From Hydrogenophaga aromaticivorans (GTDB lineage Bacteria; Pseudomonadota; Gammaproteobacteria; Burkholderiales; Burkholderiaceae_C): DNA of 64,000 nucleotides. The stretch covers positions 235,755 through 299,754 of the forward strand of contig NZ_VYGV01000025.1 of assembly GCF_013387465.1 (NCBI RefSeq), given 5' to 3'. Under the pieces are notes generated by a model. The model made no database searches. It was not told where the DNA came from and was given only the letters and a program-made list of their open reading frames with translations. The stretch's first letter is position 1. Every line of letters starts with the position of its first letter. The position numbers and the translations under genes are program-made. Shown piece by piece: positions 1 through 7,786 of the stretch.

Positions 1-700
1 CGGGTGCGTACTCGATCACGGTCATGCGGCGCAGCTCGGCGTGTTGCACGATGTTGTCGCGCGGCACGAAGTGGATCAGCTTGCTGCCCAGCATGCCGGC
101 GAGGGCGTCGGCCAGTTCCAGTTCCTTGTCGGTCTGGCGCTCGTTGCAGACCAGGCCACCCAGACGCACACCACCCGAGTTGGCGTACTTCAGAATGCCC
201 TTGGAGATGTTGTTGGCCGCGTACATGGCCATCATCTCGCCCGACATCACGATGTAGATTTCCTGCGCCTTGTTTTCGCGGATGGGCATGGCGAAGCCGC
301 CGCACACCACGTCACCCAGCACGTCGTAGGACACGTAGTCCACGCCGTCGTAGGCGCCGTTTTCTTCCAGGAAGTTGATCGAGGTGATCACGCCGCGGCC
401 AGCGCAGCCGACGCCTGGCTCAGGACCACCGGACTCGACGCAGCGGATGTCCTTGTAGCCGATCTTCATCACGTCTTCGAGCTCCAGGTCCTCCACCGAG
501 CCGGCTTCAGCGGCCAGCGAGAGGATGGTGTCCTGTGCCTTGGCGTGCAGGATCAGGCGGGTCGAGTCGGCCTTGGGGTCGCAGCCGACGATCAGGATTT
601 TCTGGCCGAGGTCGGACAGAGCAGCCAGGGTGTTCTGGGAAGTGGTCGATTTACCGATGCCGCCTTTACCGTAAAAGGCGATTTGCCGAAGTTTGGCCAT
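1..700 (-). CDS. nifH: Nitrogenase iron protein NifH (partial, 5' part)
   Basis: Dinitrogenase reductase: the homodimeric Fe protein that passes electrons to the MoFe protein with ATP hydrolysis. The first 233 residues are in the window and the gene runs off the left edge; the family is about 290 residues. Visible are the P-loop GKGGIGKS (residues 11-18), the [4Fe-4S] ligands Cys99 (in GVGCAGRG) and Cys133 (in DVVCGG), and Arg102, which matches the residue ADP-ribosylated by DraT. The ATG at 700 is preceded by GGAG. A sigma-54 promoter and two NifA sites lie upstream. draT and draG sit in the divergent operon, so post-translational switch-off of this protein is expected. nifDK presumably follow outside the window. 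Confidence 0.98.
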   Translation of the reverse strand, partial: MAKLRQIAFYGKGGIGKSTTSQNTLAALSDLGQKILIVGCDPKADSTRLILHAKAQDTILSLAAEAGSVEDLELEDVMKIGYKDIRCVESGGPEPGVGCAGRGVITSINFLEENGAYDGVDYVSYDVLGDVVCGGFAMPIRENKAQEIYIVMSGEMMAMYAANNISKGILKYANSGGVRLGGLVCNERQTDKELELADALAGMLGSKLIHFVPRDNIVQHAELRRMTVIEYAP

Positions 701-834
701 TGCAGTACTCCATTCAGGAAAGTTAAAGAACCTAAGCAAGCGTTGCCGCGACTTTGGGTCAGCCTTCCGTGCCTGTTGGTCTTATTGCTCTAGGTTCACG
801 TCGGCCGGACTGGTGTCCGCGCAGCCTCCTCTTT

Positions 835-849
835 GCAGCTTCCGTGCCA
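835..849 (-). promoter_or_regulatory. Sigma-54 -24/-12 promoter of nifH
   Basis: On the minus strand the site reads TGGCACGGAAGCTGC: the -24 TGGCAC box is perfect and the -12 box keeps the invariant GC. The predicted start near 823 gives a leader of about 120 nt before the nifH ATG. NifA sites lie upstream at 869-884 and 945-960. The whole stretch 701-1080 holds no gene I can support and acts as a two-way control region. Confidence 0.82.
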
Positions 850-868
850 TGTTGTTTGGCCTCTGTTT

Positions 869-884
869 TGTCGCTCTTGAAACA
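869..884. promoter_or_regulatory. NifA upstream activator site (TGT-N10-ACA)
   Basis: The sequence TGTCGCTCTTGAAACA matches the NifA enhancer consensus TGT-N10-ACA exactly. It is only about 20 bp from the nifH -24 box, closer than usual, but about 170 bp from the divergent promoter at 1053. It may therefore serve the globin operon, or act together with the second site. Confidence 0.65.
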
Positions 885-944
885 GGGCCTTCACAGAGGG
901 AAAAGTGCACTTTTCAGGGCTCGCTGCGGGCGCCGCTTGGGCTT

Positions 945-960
945 TGTCCTGTTCCCGACA
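945..960. promoter_or_regulatory. NifA upstream activator site (TGT-N10-ACA)
   Basis: TGTCCTGTTCCCGACA is a second exact match to TGT-N10-ACA. It lies about 96 bp from the nifH -24 box and about 93 bp from the -24 box of the divergent promoter at 1053. Both are typical enhancer distances, so one site could serve both directions. Confidence 0.75.
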
Positions 961-1052
961 AAACGGCGAAATCCGTCGCACACACATCGCGTCGAAGGGT
1001 CGCCGCGGCGGCTTTGTGTCGCATTTGATGGCCGCGGGTGGACAAATCCGCC

Positions 1053-1067
1053 TGGTACGGTCATTGC
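1053..1067 (+). promoter_or_regulatory. Sigma-54 promoter of the globin-draTG operon
   Basis: TGGTACGGTCATTGC matches the -24/-12 consensus, with a T for C in the -24 box and a perfect TTGC -12 box. The predicted transcription start is near 1078, only about 3 nt before the ATG at 1081. A GAGAGG sequence (1074-1079) that looks like a ribosome binding site would fall at or before the start of the mRNA. Confidence 0.7.
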
Positions 1068-1080
1068 TCTTTAGAGAGGC

Positions 1081-1539
1081 ATGAACCTGCCCCACGCGCT
1101 CACCACCGAACCGGTCGCGCCGCCCTCGCACTTTGAAGCGATCGGTGGCCAGACGGCGGTGGACCGCCTGGTGAATGCCTTCTACGCCCAGATGGACAGC
1201 CGCAGCGATTCGCGCGGCATCCGCGCCATGCACGAGCCCGATCTGGGCCACACCAAGGCCGTGCTGCGGCTGTACTTGGCCGAGTGGCTGGGCGGCCCCA
1301 AGGACTACACGGCGCAGCGCGGCCACCCGCGTCTGCGCATGCGCCACGCGGCCTTTCCCATCGGCGTGCCCGAGCGCGATGCCTGGCTCGCCTGCATGGA
1401 CGCCGCGATGCAGCAGACCGGCGTTCCCGCGGACCTGCACCGCGTGCTGATGGCGGCCTTCTTCAAGACCGCCGACTGGATGCGCAACACCCCAAACCCC
1501 CCGGCAATCCCTGCCACCAACCCGAAGGAAGCTCCATGA
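1081..1539 (+). CDS. Group II truncated haemoglobin
   Basis: A 152-residue 2-on-2 globin. Core residues 18-135 carry the group II signature GHPRLRMRHAAFPIG (81-95); His89 is the likely proximal haem ligand, and it is followed by RDAWLACMD with the conserved Trp102. Family members bind O2 or NO. As first gene of a nif accessory operon, a role in O2 or NO handling near nitrogenase is plausible but inferred. The start is the only ATG upstream of the globin core. The stop overlaps the next start (ATGA). A paralogue is encoded at 50070-50483. Confidence 0.9.
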   Translation: MNLPHALTTEPVAPPSHFEAIGGQTAVDRLVNAFYAQMDSRSDSRGIRAMHEPDLGHTKAVLRLYLAEWLGGPKDYTAQRGHPRLRMRHAAFPIGVPERDAWLACMDAAMQQTGVPADLHRVLMAAFFKTADWMRNTPNPPAIPATNPKEAP

Positions 1540-2144
1540 CCGCCACCCTGGCCACCAAAGAGATCGACGACACCGCGTTCGCCCGCCTGGACGACGAAGG
1601 CCGCCTGCTCAACCCCCTGCTCAAGGGCAGCACCAACAAGTTCGGCCGGGTCGGCTTTCGCGGCGAACTCGCGCTGCGTTTTGCGCCCAAGCTGGCCGAC
1701 GAAGCGCGTCCGCCCGAACTGCTGTGCGGCCAGGCCATGGCGGTGGGCACCGTGGGCGAGAAAACCCTGTCTTTCTTCGCAGGCTACCTGCTGAGCTTCG
1801 AGTACCTGAAGGACGTGGCCGAGGTGCTGGGCGACACGCTGAGCGCGGGCGGCAAGTACTTCCTGTTCTGCAACAACATCGACCTCTCGAAGAAGTACCA
1901 GGTGCCGTACAAGGGCGCGATGTTCTACGTGCTGCCGATCGACGAAGCCACGGTCTACAACGAACTGCTCGACCTGTTCTACTTGGAGAAGGGCGACCTG
2001 AAGAAGAAGGACACCGCGGGCAAGCTCGACGCCATCGCCGACGCCGCGCTGAAGTACGACGTCACCTTCGACACCATCACCTACGACGAAGGCCTTTCAT
2101 TGATGGGCCCCGTGCGGAACCCGAACGAAAACCGCCCCGTCTGA
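1536..2144 (+). CDS. Uncharacterised nif-linked protein
   Basis: 202 residues, start ATG overlapping the globin stop by 4 nt. I do not recognise the family. It looks soluble, with no signal peptide or membrane segment. A central stretch rich in aromatic residues (about residues 80-135) is followed by a lysine-rich acidic segment, and one Cys-Gly pair occurs near residue 68. Position between the globin and draT, with translational coupling on the globin side, implies expression with nif genes. A structural or modulatory role around the Fe protein is speculation. Confidence 0.75.
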   Translation: MTATLATKEIDDTAFARLDDEGRLLNPLLKGSTNKFGRVGFRGELALRFAPKLADEARPPELLCGQAMAVGTVGEKTLSFFAGYLLSFEYLKDVAEVLGDTLSAGGKYFLFCNNIDLSKKYQVPYKGAMFYVLPIDEATVYNELLDLFYLEKGDLKKKDTAGKLDAIADAALKYDVTFDTITYDEGLSLMGPVRNPNENRPV

Positions 2145-2164
2145 TCCGACCTCCCGAGCCGGCC

Positions 2165-3013
2165 GTGGCAAGCGATGAAGGCTTTGATCAGCCCCAACGC
2201 TGGACCAGCACCAACCTGGTGGGGGTGTCCACGGCCTGGCTGGCCAGCACGGGCTTCAACGAGCAGGCGCCCGAGCTGCACATCGCCGGCACGCGCGAGA
2301 CCCAGCCGGGTCTCTTCGCGCTGCTGGACCGCTGCGACGACCTGACCGAAGCGCGCGAGGTCTTTGTGCACTACCTGTCCATCGCCTTCGGCCTGCAAGC
2401 TACCGAGAAACCCGCCATCGGCAGCGCGGCATCGGCCGAGCCGCGGCGCTGGCGTGGCAGCTGGCGCCGCCTGCTGCAGGGCTGGGGCATGGACGCCAAC
2501 GGTGTCGCGGGTGCGGTGCTCAAGGGCTGGGTCGAAAGCCGTTTCGGCCTCGTGCCCACGTTCCACAAAGCGCCGCTGGCGCACTTCCCTTCACCGGCCT
2601 GGGTGGCCTACCTGGAAGAAAAGACCAGCAGCCGCCACCACAGCAACAACATCCACCAGCAGCTCGACCTGCTGTACGAGTTCTGCCAGTGGGCGCTCGC
2701 CCGCTTCCCACTGCCCGCACCCCAGATGCAGGGCCCCCACGTGCGGCTCTGGCGCGGCAGCAACCGCGTGGAAGAGCAGCTGCTGCAAGGCACGCTGCGC
2801 GAACGCCGTTGCCGCGTTCGGCTCAACAACATCGTCTCCTTCAGCCTCAGCCCCGAAGAAGCCTCGTGTTTTGGCGACTGGGTGTTCGAGCTGCTGGTGC
2901 CGCGCAGCAAACTGCTGGTGTTCCCCGGCCTGCTGCCCGGCCAGGTGCTGCAGGGCGAGCAGGAGGTGATTGCCCTCGGCGGCGACTACGACGTGGTGGC
3001 GCGTTATGACTGA
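2165..3013 (+). CDS. draT: NAD(+)-dinitrogen-reductase ADP-ribosyltransferase DraT
   Basis: Transfers ADP-ribose from NAD+ to an arginine of NifH (Arg102 here) and switches nitrogenase off on ammonium or energy shock. The N-terminus STNLVGVSTAWLASTGFN and following HIAGTRE are typical of DraT, and LWRGSN (about residue 196) fits an ADP-ribosyltransferase arginine motif. No ATG is available; GTG at 2165 gives 282 residues with the usual short N-terminal extension, and GTG at 2219 is an alternative. The stop overlaps the draG start by 8 nt, as expected for a coupled draTG pair. Confidence 0.88.
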   Translation: MASDEGFDQPQRWTSTNLVGVSTAWLASTGFNEQAPELHIAGTRETQPGLFALLDRCDDLTEAREVFVHYLSIAFGLQATEKPAIGSAASAEPRRWRGSWRRLLQGWGMDANGVAGAVLKGWVESRFGLVPTFHKAPLAHFPSPAWVAYLEEKTSSRHHSNNIHQQLDLLYEFCQWALARFPLPAPQMQGPHVRLWRGSNRVEEQLLQGTLRERRCRVRLNNIVSFSLSPEEASCFGDWVFELLVPRSKLLVFPGLLPGQVLQGEQEVIALGGDYDVVARYD

Positions 3014-3938
3014 TCGTTTTGACAAGGTGCTCGGCGCCTACCTCGGTCTGGCCATAGGCGACGCGCTGGGCGCCACGGTGGAATTCATGCGCCCGCGCGA
3101 GATCGCCCTGCAATACGGTGTGCACCGCGACATCGTGGGCGGCGGCTGGCTCAAGCTCGCGCGCGGCCAGGTCACCGACGACACCACCATGTGCCTCGCC
3201 CTGGGCGACGCCCTGCTGAAGTCCGGCCCTGCCGGCCTGCAGAACTTTGTGGCCCACGGTGACGACACCCTGGTCCGCGGCATCGCTGAGGCCTACGTGG
3301 GCTGGTGGCGCGGCAAGCCGGTGGACTGCGGCAACACCTGCCGCCGCGGCATCCTGCGCTTCCTGCAGGATGGCAGCCTGTCCGGGCCCTACAACGACGG
3401 CGACGGCGGCAACGGCGGCCTGATGCGCAACCTGCCCGCCGTGCTCGCCACGCTGGGCGACGACGCGGCCTTTGAGCGCCTCGCCATCGCCCAGTCGCGC
3501 ATCACCCACCACCACGCCCTGTCCGACGCGGCCGTGCTCGGTGTCGGCCGTCTGCTGCGCGGTGTGCTGGCGGGCGATGACCAGGCCGAACTGCGGGCCA
3601 GGTCGGCGCGCTGGGTGGCGGCCGAGCCGGTCTTTCGCTTCAGCCCCTACCGTGGTCGCGCCACGGCCTACGTGGTCGACACGGTGCAGACCGTGCTGCA
3701 CTTCGTGGGCGAACACGAAGACTTTGAAGAAGCCCTGATCGCGACCGTGAACCAGGGCGACGACGCCGACACCACCGGCGCCCTGGTGGGCATGCTGGCC
3801 GGCGCCCGCTGCGGCGCGGCCCGGCTGCCCCAGCGCTGGCTGCGGCGGCTGCAGCCCGCCACCGTGCGCGCCATCACCGACCAGACCAGCGGCCTGCTGG
3901 CCCTGGCACAGAGCCGGGAGGACCTGGCCCATGCCTGA
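3006..3938 (+). CDS. draG: ADP-ribosyl-[dinitrogen reductase] hydrolase DraG
   Basis: Removes ADP-ribose from NifH and so reactivates nitrogenase. The protein has 310 residues and carries the dinuclear-metal motifs of the ADP-ribosylglycohydrolase family: GDALG at 18-22, TDDTTM at 57-62, GNGGLMRN in the middle and GDDADTTGALVG near residue 250. The ATG lies inside the end of draT. The stop overlaps the next ATG by 8 nt. No AmtB or PII gene, which control DraG in Azospirillum and Rhodospirillum, is seen in the window. Confidence 0.95.
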   Translation: MTDRFDKVLGAYLGLAIGDALGATVEFMRPREIALQYGVHRDIVGGGWLKLARGQVTDDTTMCLALGDALLKSGPAGLQNFVAHGDDTLVRGIAEAYVGWWRGKPVDCGNTCRRGILRFLQDGSLSGPYNDGDGGNGGLMRNLPAVLATLGDDAAFERLAIAQSRITHHHALSDAAVLGVGRLLRGVLAGDDQAELRARSARWVAAEPVFRFSPYRGRATAYVVDTVQTVLHFVGEHEDFEEALIATVNQGDDADTTGALVGMLAGARCGAARLPQRWLRRLQPATVRAITDQTSGLLALAQSREDLAHA

Positions 3939-5580
3939 AGCCACCCTGTCCGTTGCGCACGACGCCGCCGTGGTGCAGGGCTACCACGCCCGCACCCGGC
4001 ACCACCTGAACGGCTACGCCGCCGGCCCCGACACCCTCGACTGGGACGCCCAGCCCGATCCGTTTCGCCGCTTTGCCGGCACGGCGCTCACCCCCCTGCC
4101 GCTGCCGGCCCACAGCGAGACCTTGCCCTGGACCGCGCTGTTCGCCGCTGGCGGCCCCGCGCCCCGCGCGGCCACGCTCAACCACCTGGGCCTACTGTTC
4201 GAACTCTCCTTCGCGCTGTCCGCCTGGAAGGAACTCGGCCCGGACCGCTGGGCCCTGCGCATCAACCCGTCCAGCGGCAACCTGCACCCGACCGAGGTCT
4301 ACCTGATCGCGCGCGGGTTGCCCGGCCTGGACGACGGCGTGTACCACTACGCCCCGCAGGCGCACGCACTGGAGCAGCGCGCCCGCTTCGCACCCCGGCC
4401 CGGCCCCCAGCCGACCCAGCTGCTGATCGGCTTCAGTTCCATCCACTGGCGCGAGGCCTGGAAATACGGCGAACGCGCCTTCCGCTACTGCCAGCTCGAC
4501 ATGGGCCACGCCATCGGCGCGCTGCGTTATGCCGCCGCGGTGCTCGGCTGGCGGGTGCGCGAGCTCGGCCTGAGCCACGCGGACACCGCGGCGGCGCTCG
4601 GCCTGGACCGCGCGGGCGACTTCGGTCCTGCCGAACACGAAGAAGCCGAAGCCCTGTTGGAGCTGCTGCCCGGCGCGAGCGACGCGGCCCCAGCCGACCC
4701 CGTGGACTGGCTGCCCGGTGCCACCTGGGCCGGCCAGGCCAACCGGCTGGACCCGCGGCCCATGTACCGCTGGCCCGTGATCGACGCGGTCGCGCAGGCC
4801 TCGCGCCGCGGCGTGCGCCGGCCCGTCAACGCCCTGCCACCGCTGGGCGCGCGCCAGCTCCGGCCCGCCACCCAGGCCACGGCGGCCGACCTGATCCGCG
4901 GGCGCCGCAGCGCCCAGCGTTTTGACCGCCAGGCCCGGCTCGGCATCGACGCCTTCTGGCCCCTGCTCGCCGCCCTGATGCCCACGCCCGCCGGGGACGG
5001 TGCTGTCCAGCTCCCCTGGGACACGGGTGGCACGGACGAGGCACCGGCCGTGCACGCGGTGGTCTTCGCGCACCGGGTCGACGGCCTGGCGCCGGGCGCC
5101 TACCTGCTGCCCCGCAACGCCACGGCCCAGCCCGCGCTGCAGGCCGCCCTGCCCCACCTGAGCTGGCGCCCGGTGCCCGACAGCCCGCCCGACGTGCCCC
5201 TGCTGGAGCTGGCCCTCAACCCCGCACTGGCCGGCACGCTGCGCACCCTGAGCTGCCACCAGGCCATCGCCGCCGACGCGGTGTTCGTGGTGGCGCTGCT
5301 GGGTGAGTGCGGCAGCGCGCTGGCCGGCAGACCCTGGTTGTACCGCGAGCGCCTGCGCGAAGCCGGCCTGATCGGCCAGGTGCTCTACCTCGAAGCCGAA
5401 GCCGCCGGCCTGCGCGGCACCGGCATCGGCTGCTTCTTCGACGACCCGGTGCGCGAGCTGCTCGGCCTGGGCGCCCCGGGCACCGAGCCCTGGCAGGTGC
5501 TCTACCACTTCAGCGTCGGCCGGCCGGTGACAGACGCGCGCATCGCCAGCACACCCCCCTACCCGGAGCCCCGCCCATGA
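3931..5580 (+). CDS. SagB-type dehydrogenase, two nitroreductase-like halves
   Basis: 549 residues with two nitroreductase-fold segments, about residues 75-260 and 310-545. The first carries NPSSGNLHPTEVYLI (about 111-125), typical of SagB/ThcOx flavin oxidoreductases. The second starts at RRSAQRFDRQ and repeats the fold with a weaker motif. SagB proteins oxidise azolines in peptide modification, but no YcaO cyclodehydratase or precursor peptide is nearby, so a stand-alone FMN redox role tied to nitrogen fixation is more likely. It overlaps draG (8 nt) and the next gene (4 nt). The substrate is unknown. Confidence 0.85.
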   Translation: MPEATLSVAHDAAVVQGYHARTRHHLNGYAAGPDTLDWDAQPDPFRRFAGTALTPLPLPAHSETLPWTALFAAGGPAPRAATLNHLGLLFELSFALSAWKELGPDRWALRINPSSGNLHPTEVYLIARGLPGLDDGVYHYAPQAHALEQRARFAPRPGPQPTQLLIGFSSIHWREAWKYGERAFRYCQLDMGHAIGALRYAAAVLGWRVRELGLSHADTAAALGLDRAGDFGPAEHEEAEALLELLPGASDAAPADPVDWLPGATWAGQANRLDPRPMYRWPVIDAVAQASRRGVRRPVNALPPLGARQLRPATQATAADLIRGRRSAQRFDRQARLGIDAFWPLLAALMPTPAGDGAVQLPWDTGGTDEAPAVHAVVFAHRVDGLAPGAYLLPRNATAQPALQAALPHLSWRPVPDSPPDVPLLELALNPALAGTLRTLSCHQAIAADAVFVVALLGECGSALAGRPWLYRERLREAGLIGQVLYLEAEAAGLRGTGIGCFFDDPVRELLGLGAPGTEPWQVLYHFSVGRPVTDARIASTPPYPEPRP

Positions 5581-6404
5581 AAGGCCAACGCGTCTTCCGC
5601 CGACTCACCGTGGCCGAGCTTGGCCCCTGGTGCGCGGCCCACCCCAACGCCCTGCTGCTCGACGCGCGCGACGCCGCCAGCCATGCCCGCGACGGCTGGC
5701 CCGGTGCCGTGCGGCTCTGCAGCGACAACCAGGACACCCTGCTGCTGCGCACCGCCCGCACGCGCCCGGTGCTGATCTACTGCTACCACGGCAACGCCAG
5801 CCAGACCTGGGCCCAGATGTTTGCCGACTTCGGTTTCACCGAGGTCAGCGACCTCATCGGTGGCCAGGCGGCCTGGGTCGCGGCGCAGAACGCACCGGCC
5901 CCGGCCGCGCCCCCACCGCCTCCGCCGGCACCGCCGCGCAAACCACCGACGCAGGCGCTGTCGGACTGGCTGCGCGCCGAAGGCTTCGACGACCCCGACG
6001 CGCGCGGCGCACACGGAAACACACCCCTGATGCTCGCGGCCTGGCGCGGCGACGCCGCCATCGTGAGCGCCCTGATCCACCACGGCGTGACGCTGGACGC
6101 GGTCAACCGCGACGGCAACAACGCGCTCTGGCTGGCCTGCGTGCACGGCGATCTCTCGGGCATTGAGCGCCTGGTGCGCGCGGGTGTGCCGATCGACCAG
6201 ACCAACACCACCGGCGCCACCGCGCTGATGTACGCGGCCAGCAGCGGCAAGGCCGCCGTGTTGCGCCAGCTGCTCGCGCTCGGCGCCGACGCCAGCCTGC
6301 GCACGCAGGACGACTTCAGCGCGCTCGACATGGCCGCCAGTGTGGAATGCCTGCGCCTGCTGCGCCCGGCGCGCCAACCCATCCCCAGCGAAAGCCCCCC
6401 ATGA
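5577..6404 (+). CDS. Rhodanese-ankyrin fusion protein
   Basis: 275 residues. Residues about 5-105 form a rhodanese domain with the active-site loop CYHGNAS near residue 69; this loop resembles GlpE-type single-domain sulfurtransferases. A proline-alanine linker follows (about 107-124). Three to four ankyrin repeats complete the protein (GNTPLMLAAWRGDAAIV, NNALWLACVHGDL, GATALMYAASSGKAAV). Sulfur transfer guided by a protein-binding ankyrin arm is the obvious reading; the partner is unknown. Start and stop both overlap neighbours in ATGA junctions, placing it in the draTG operon. Confidence 0.88.
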   Translation: MKGQRVFRRLTVAELGPWCAAHPNALLLDARDAASHARDGWPGAVRLCSDNQDTLLLRTARTRPVLIYCYHGNASQTWAQMFADFGFTEVSDLIGGQAAWVAAQNAPAPAAPPPPPPAPPRKPPTQALSDWLRAEGFDDPDARGAHGNTPLMLAAWRGDAAIVSALIHHGVTLDAVNRDGNNALWLACVHGDLSGIERLVRAGVPIDQTNTTGATALMYAASSGKAAVLRQLLALGADASLRTQDDFSALDMAASVECLRLLRPARQPIPSESPP

Positions 6405-6850
6405 GCCACATCATTTTTTTTGAAAAGCCCGGCTGCGGCGGCAACGCGCGGCAGCGCGCCACGCTCCAGGCCGCCGGCCACACGCTGGAGCGGCGCAACC
6501 TGCTGACCGCGCACTGGACACCCGAGGCCCTGCTCGAATTCCTCGCGCCGCTGCCCGTGCCCGAATGGTTCAACCGCGCAGCGCCGCGCATCAAGAGCGG
6601 CGAGGTGCTGCCCGAGGTGCTGGACGCCGAGGCTGCCCTGGCCCTGCTGATCGCGGAGCCGCTGCTGATCCGCCGCCCGCTGATGCTGAACACCACCGAC
6701 GGCAGCCGCCATGTCGGTTTCGACACCGCCGCGGTCACGGCCTGGGTCGGCCTCGATCCCTCCGCACAGCGCCCGACCTCGCTCGAAGGCTGCGCCTCGC
6801 CCACCGAATCCTGTCACCCCCCCACCGGAGGCCAACATGCCCATGTTTGA
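6401..6850 (+). CDS. ArsC/Spx-family nitrogenase-associated protein (NifO-like)
   Basis: 149 residues of the thioredoxin-fold ArsC/Spx family. The N-terminus FFEKPGCGGNARQ keeps Cys12 but has no second CXXC cysteine, and the pattern RRPLMLNTTDGSRHVGFD is typical of the nif-linked NifO/ArsC subfamily. In Azotobacter, NifO has been linked to molybdenum allocation and nitrate effects; transferring that role here is inference. The ATG overlaps the previous stop. The C-terminus overlaps the following FmdB-like gene by 14 nt. Confidence 0.8.
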   Translation: MSHIIFFEKPGCGGNARQRATLQAAGHTLERRNLLTAHWTPEALLEFLAPLPVPEWFNRAAPRIKSGEVLPEVLDAEAALALLIAEPLLIRRPLMLNTTDGSRHVGFDTAAVTAWVGLDPSAQRPTSLEGCASPTESCHPPTGGQHAHV

Positions 6851-7085
6851 CTACCACTGCAAGGCCTGCCAGGCCGACTTCGAGCTGCTGGTGCGCGCCA
6901 GCACGGTGCCCACCTGCCCGCACTGCGCGAGCACGGAGCTGGAGAAGTGTGTCTCGCGTATTGCCCCGGCCGGCAAGATCGAAGCCATCCGCATGTCCAA
7001 CCGCCGCCTCGCTGCGGCACAGGGCCACTTCAACAACTACAGCCCGTCCGAAAAGGCGCGGCTGCTCAAAGGAAAGAGCGTTTGA
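6837..7085 (+). CDS. FmdB-family zinc-ribbon protein
   Basis: 82 residues. The N-terminal zinc ribbon uses Cys8-X2-Cys11 and Cys27-X2-Cys30, as in FmdB/CxxC-type small regulatory proteins. The tail is basic, with a final lysine cluster. A GGAGG lies about 6 nt before the ATG at 6837, which is why I chose this start inside the end of the upstream gene. The function of nif-linked FmdB proteins is not known to me; metal binding or a regulatory role is inferred from the fold only. Confidence 0.82.
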   Translation: MPMFDYHCKACQADFELLVRASTVPTCPHCASTELEKCVSRIAPAGKIEAIRMSNRRLAAAQGHFNNYSPSEKARLLKGKSV

Positions 7086-7086
7086 C

Positions 7087-7524
7087 ATGGACCTCGTTTA
7101 CAAAACGACGATGCTGACCCAGGGCGGTCGCGGTGGGCAGGTGCAGAGCGAAGACGGCAGCTTCAAGCTCAAGCTGGCGGTGCCCAAAGAGATGGGCGGC
7201 AGCGGCGAGGGCCCGAACCCCGAGATGCTGTTTGCGGGCGCGTTTGCCGCCTGTTTCGAACACTCGATCCGCCACATCGCCAAGGCCGACAAACTGCCGC
7301 TGCGCGGCTGCTACGTCGAGGCTACGCTGTCGATGTACGTGAACTTCGAAGGCGCCTACCGCATGGCGCTCAGCCTCACGGCCACGCTGGCTGGCCCGCT
7401 GGACCAGGTCACGGCCGACAACCTGATGGAACGCGCCAAGGGCATCTGCCCCTACGCCGACGCGACCAAGAACAACATGAGCTTGAACCTCAAGGCGGTG
7501 CTCGACACCCCAGTCACGGCATGA
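7087..7524 (+). CDS. OsmC/Ohr-family peroxide reductase
   Basis: 145 residues. Ohr/OsmC enzymes reduce organic hydroperoxides with two cysteines; here Cys56 (in AACFEHSIRH) and Cys121 (in GICPYADATKNN) match the catalytic pair. The segment NPEMLFAGAFAAC is the family signature. It begins one base after the previous stop and its stop overlaps the next ATG by 4 nt. In this operon it probably protects against peroxides produced when reduced nif electron carriers meet oxygen (inference). Confidence 0.9.
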   Translation: MDLVYKTTMLTQGGRGGQVQSEDGSFKLKLAVPKEMGGSGEGPNPEMLFAGAFAACFEHSIRHIAKADKLPLRGCYVEATLSMYVNFEGAYRMALSLTATLAGPLDQVTADNLMERAKGICPYADATKNNMSLNLKAVLDTPVTA

Positions 7525-7763
7525 CCACAGACGCGGGCTTCTTCATGGACTGGGACGGCAACGTGCGCCGCACCGACGACCCGGGCGGCGGCTACCGCTG
7601 CGACGTGGACCGCGGCGCGCGCTACGTCGGTGTGCTCTCGAAGTCGGGCGCGCTGGTGCACGAGGCCACCTTCTACAAGGACCAGGCGGCGCTGGACAAA
7701 GCCGGCATCAAGGGCACGCTGGTGCCGGGCAGCCACCCCTGGGGCAAAGAGGGCGCCGCTTAA
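7521..7763 (+). CDS. Small uncharacterised protein
   Basis: 80 residues, family not recognised. It is hydrophilic and glycine/aspartate rich, with one cysteine, and no signal or membrane segment. The start overlaps the OsmC stop (ATGA) and the next gene follows after 23 nt with its own purine-rich site, so it is a genuine operon member on spacing and codon pattern. Nothing in it points to a function. Confidence 0.6.
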   Translation: MTTDAGFFMDWDGNVRRTDDPGGGYRCDVDRGARYVGVLSKSGALVHEATFYKDQAALDKAGIKGTLVPGSHPWGKEGAA

Positions 7764-7786
7764 AACAACCACCGGAGACAGGGACC

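Noticed and set aside
1284..1535. Upstream extension of the 1536 gene
   Set aside because: The extension is the globin gene read in another frame; the ATG at 1536 in the ATGA overlap is the natural start.
3931..5580. RiPP (modified peptide) cluster around the SagB-like gene
   Set aside because: No YcaO, E1-like or precursor peptide gene occurs nearby.
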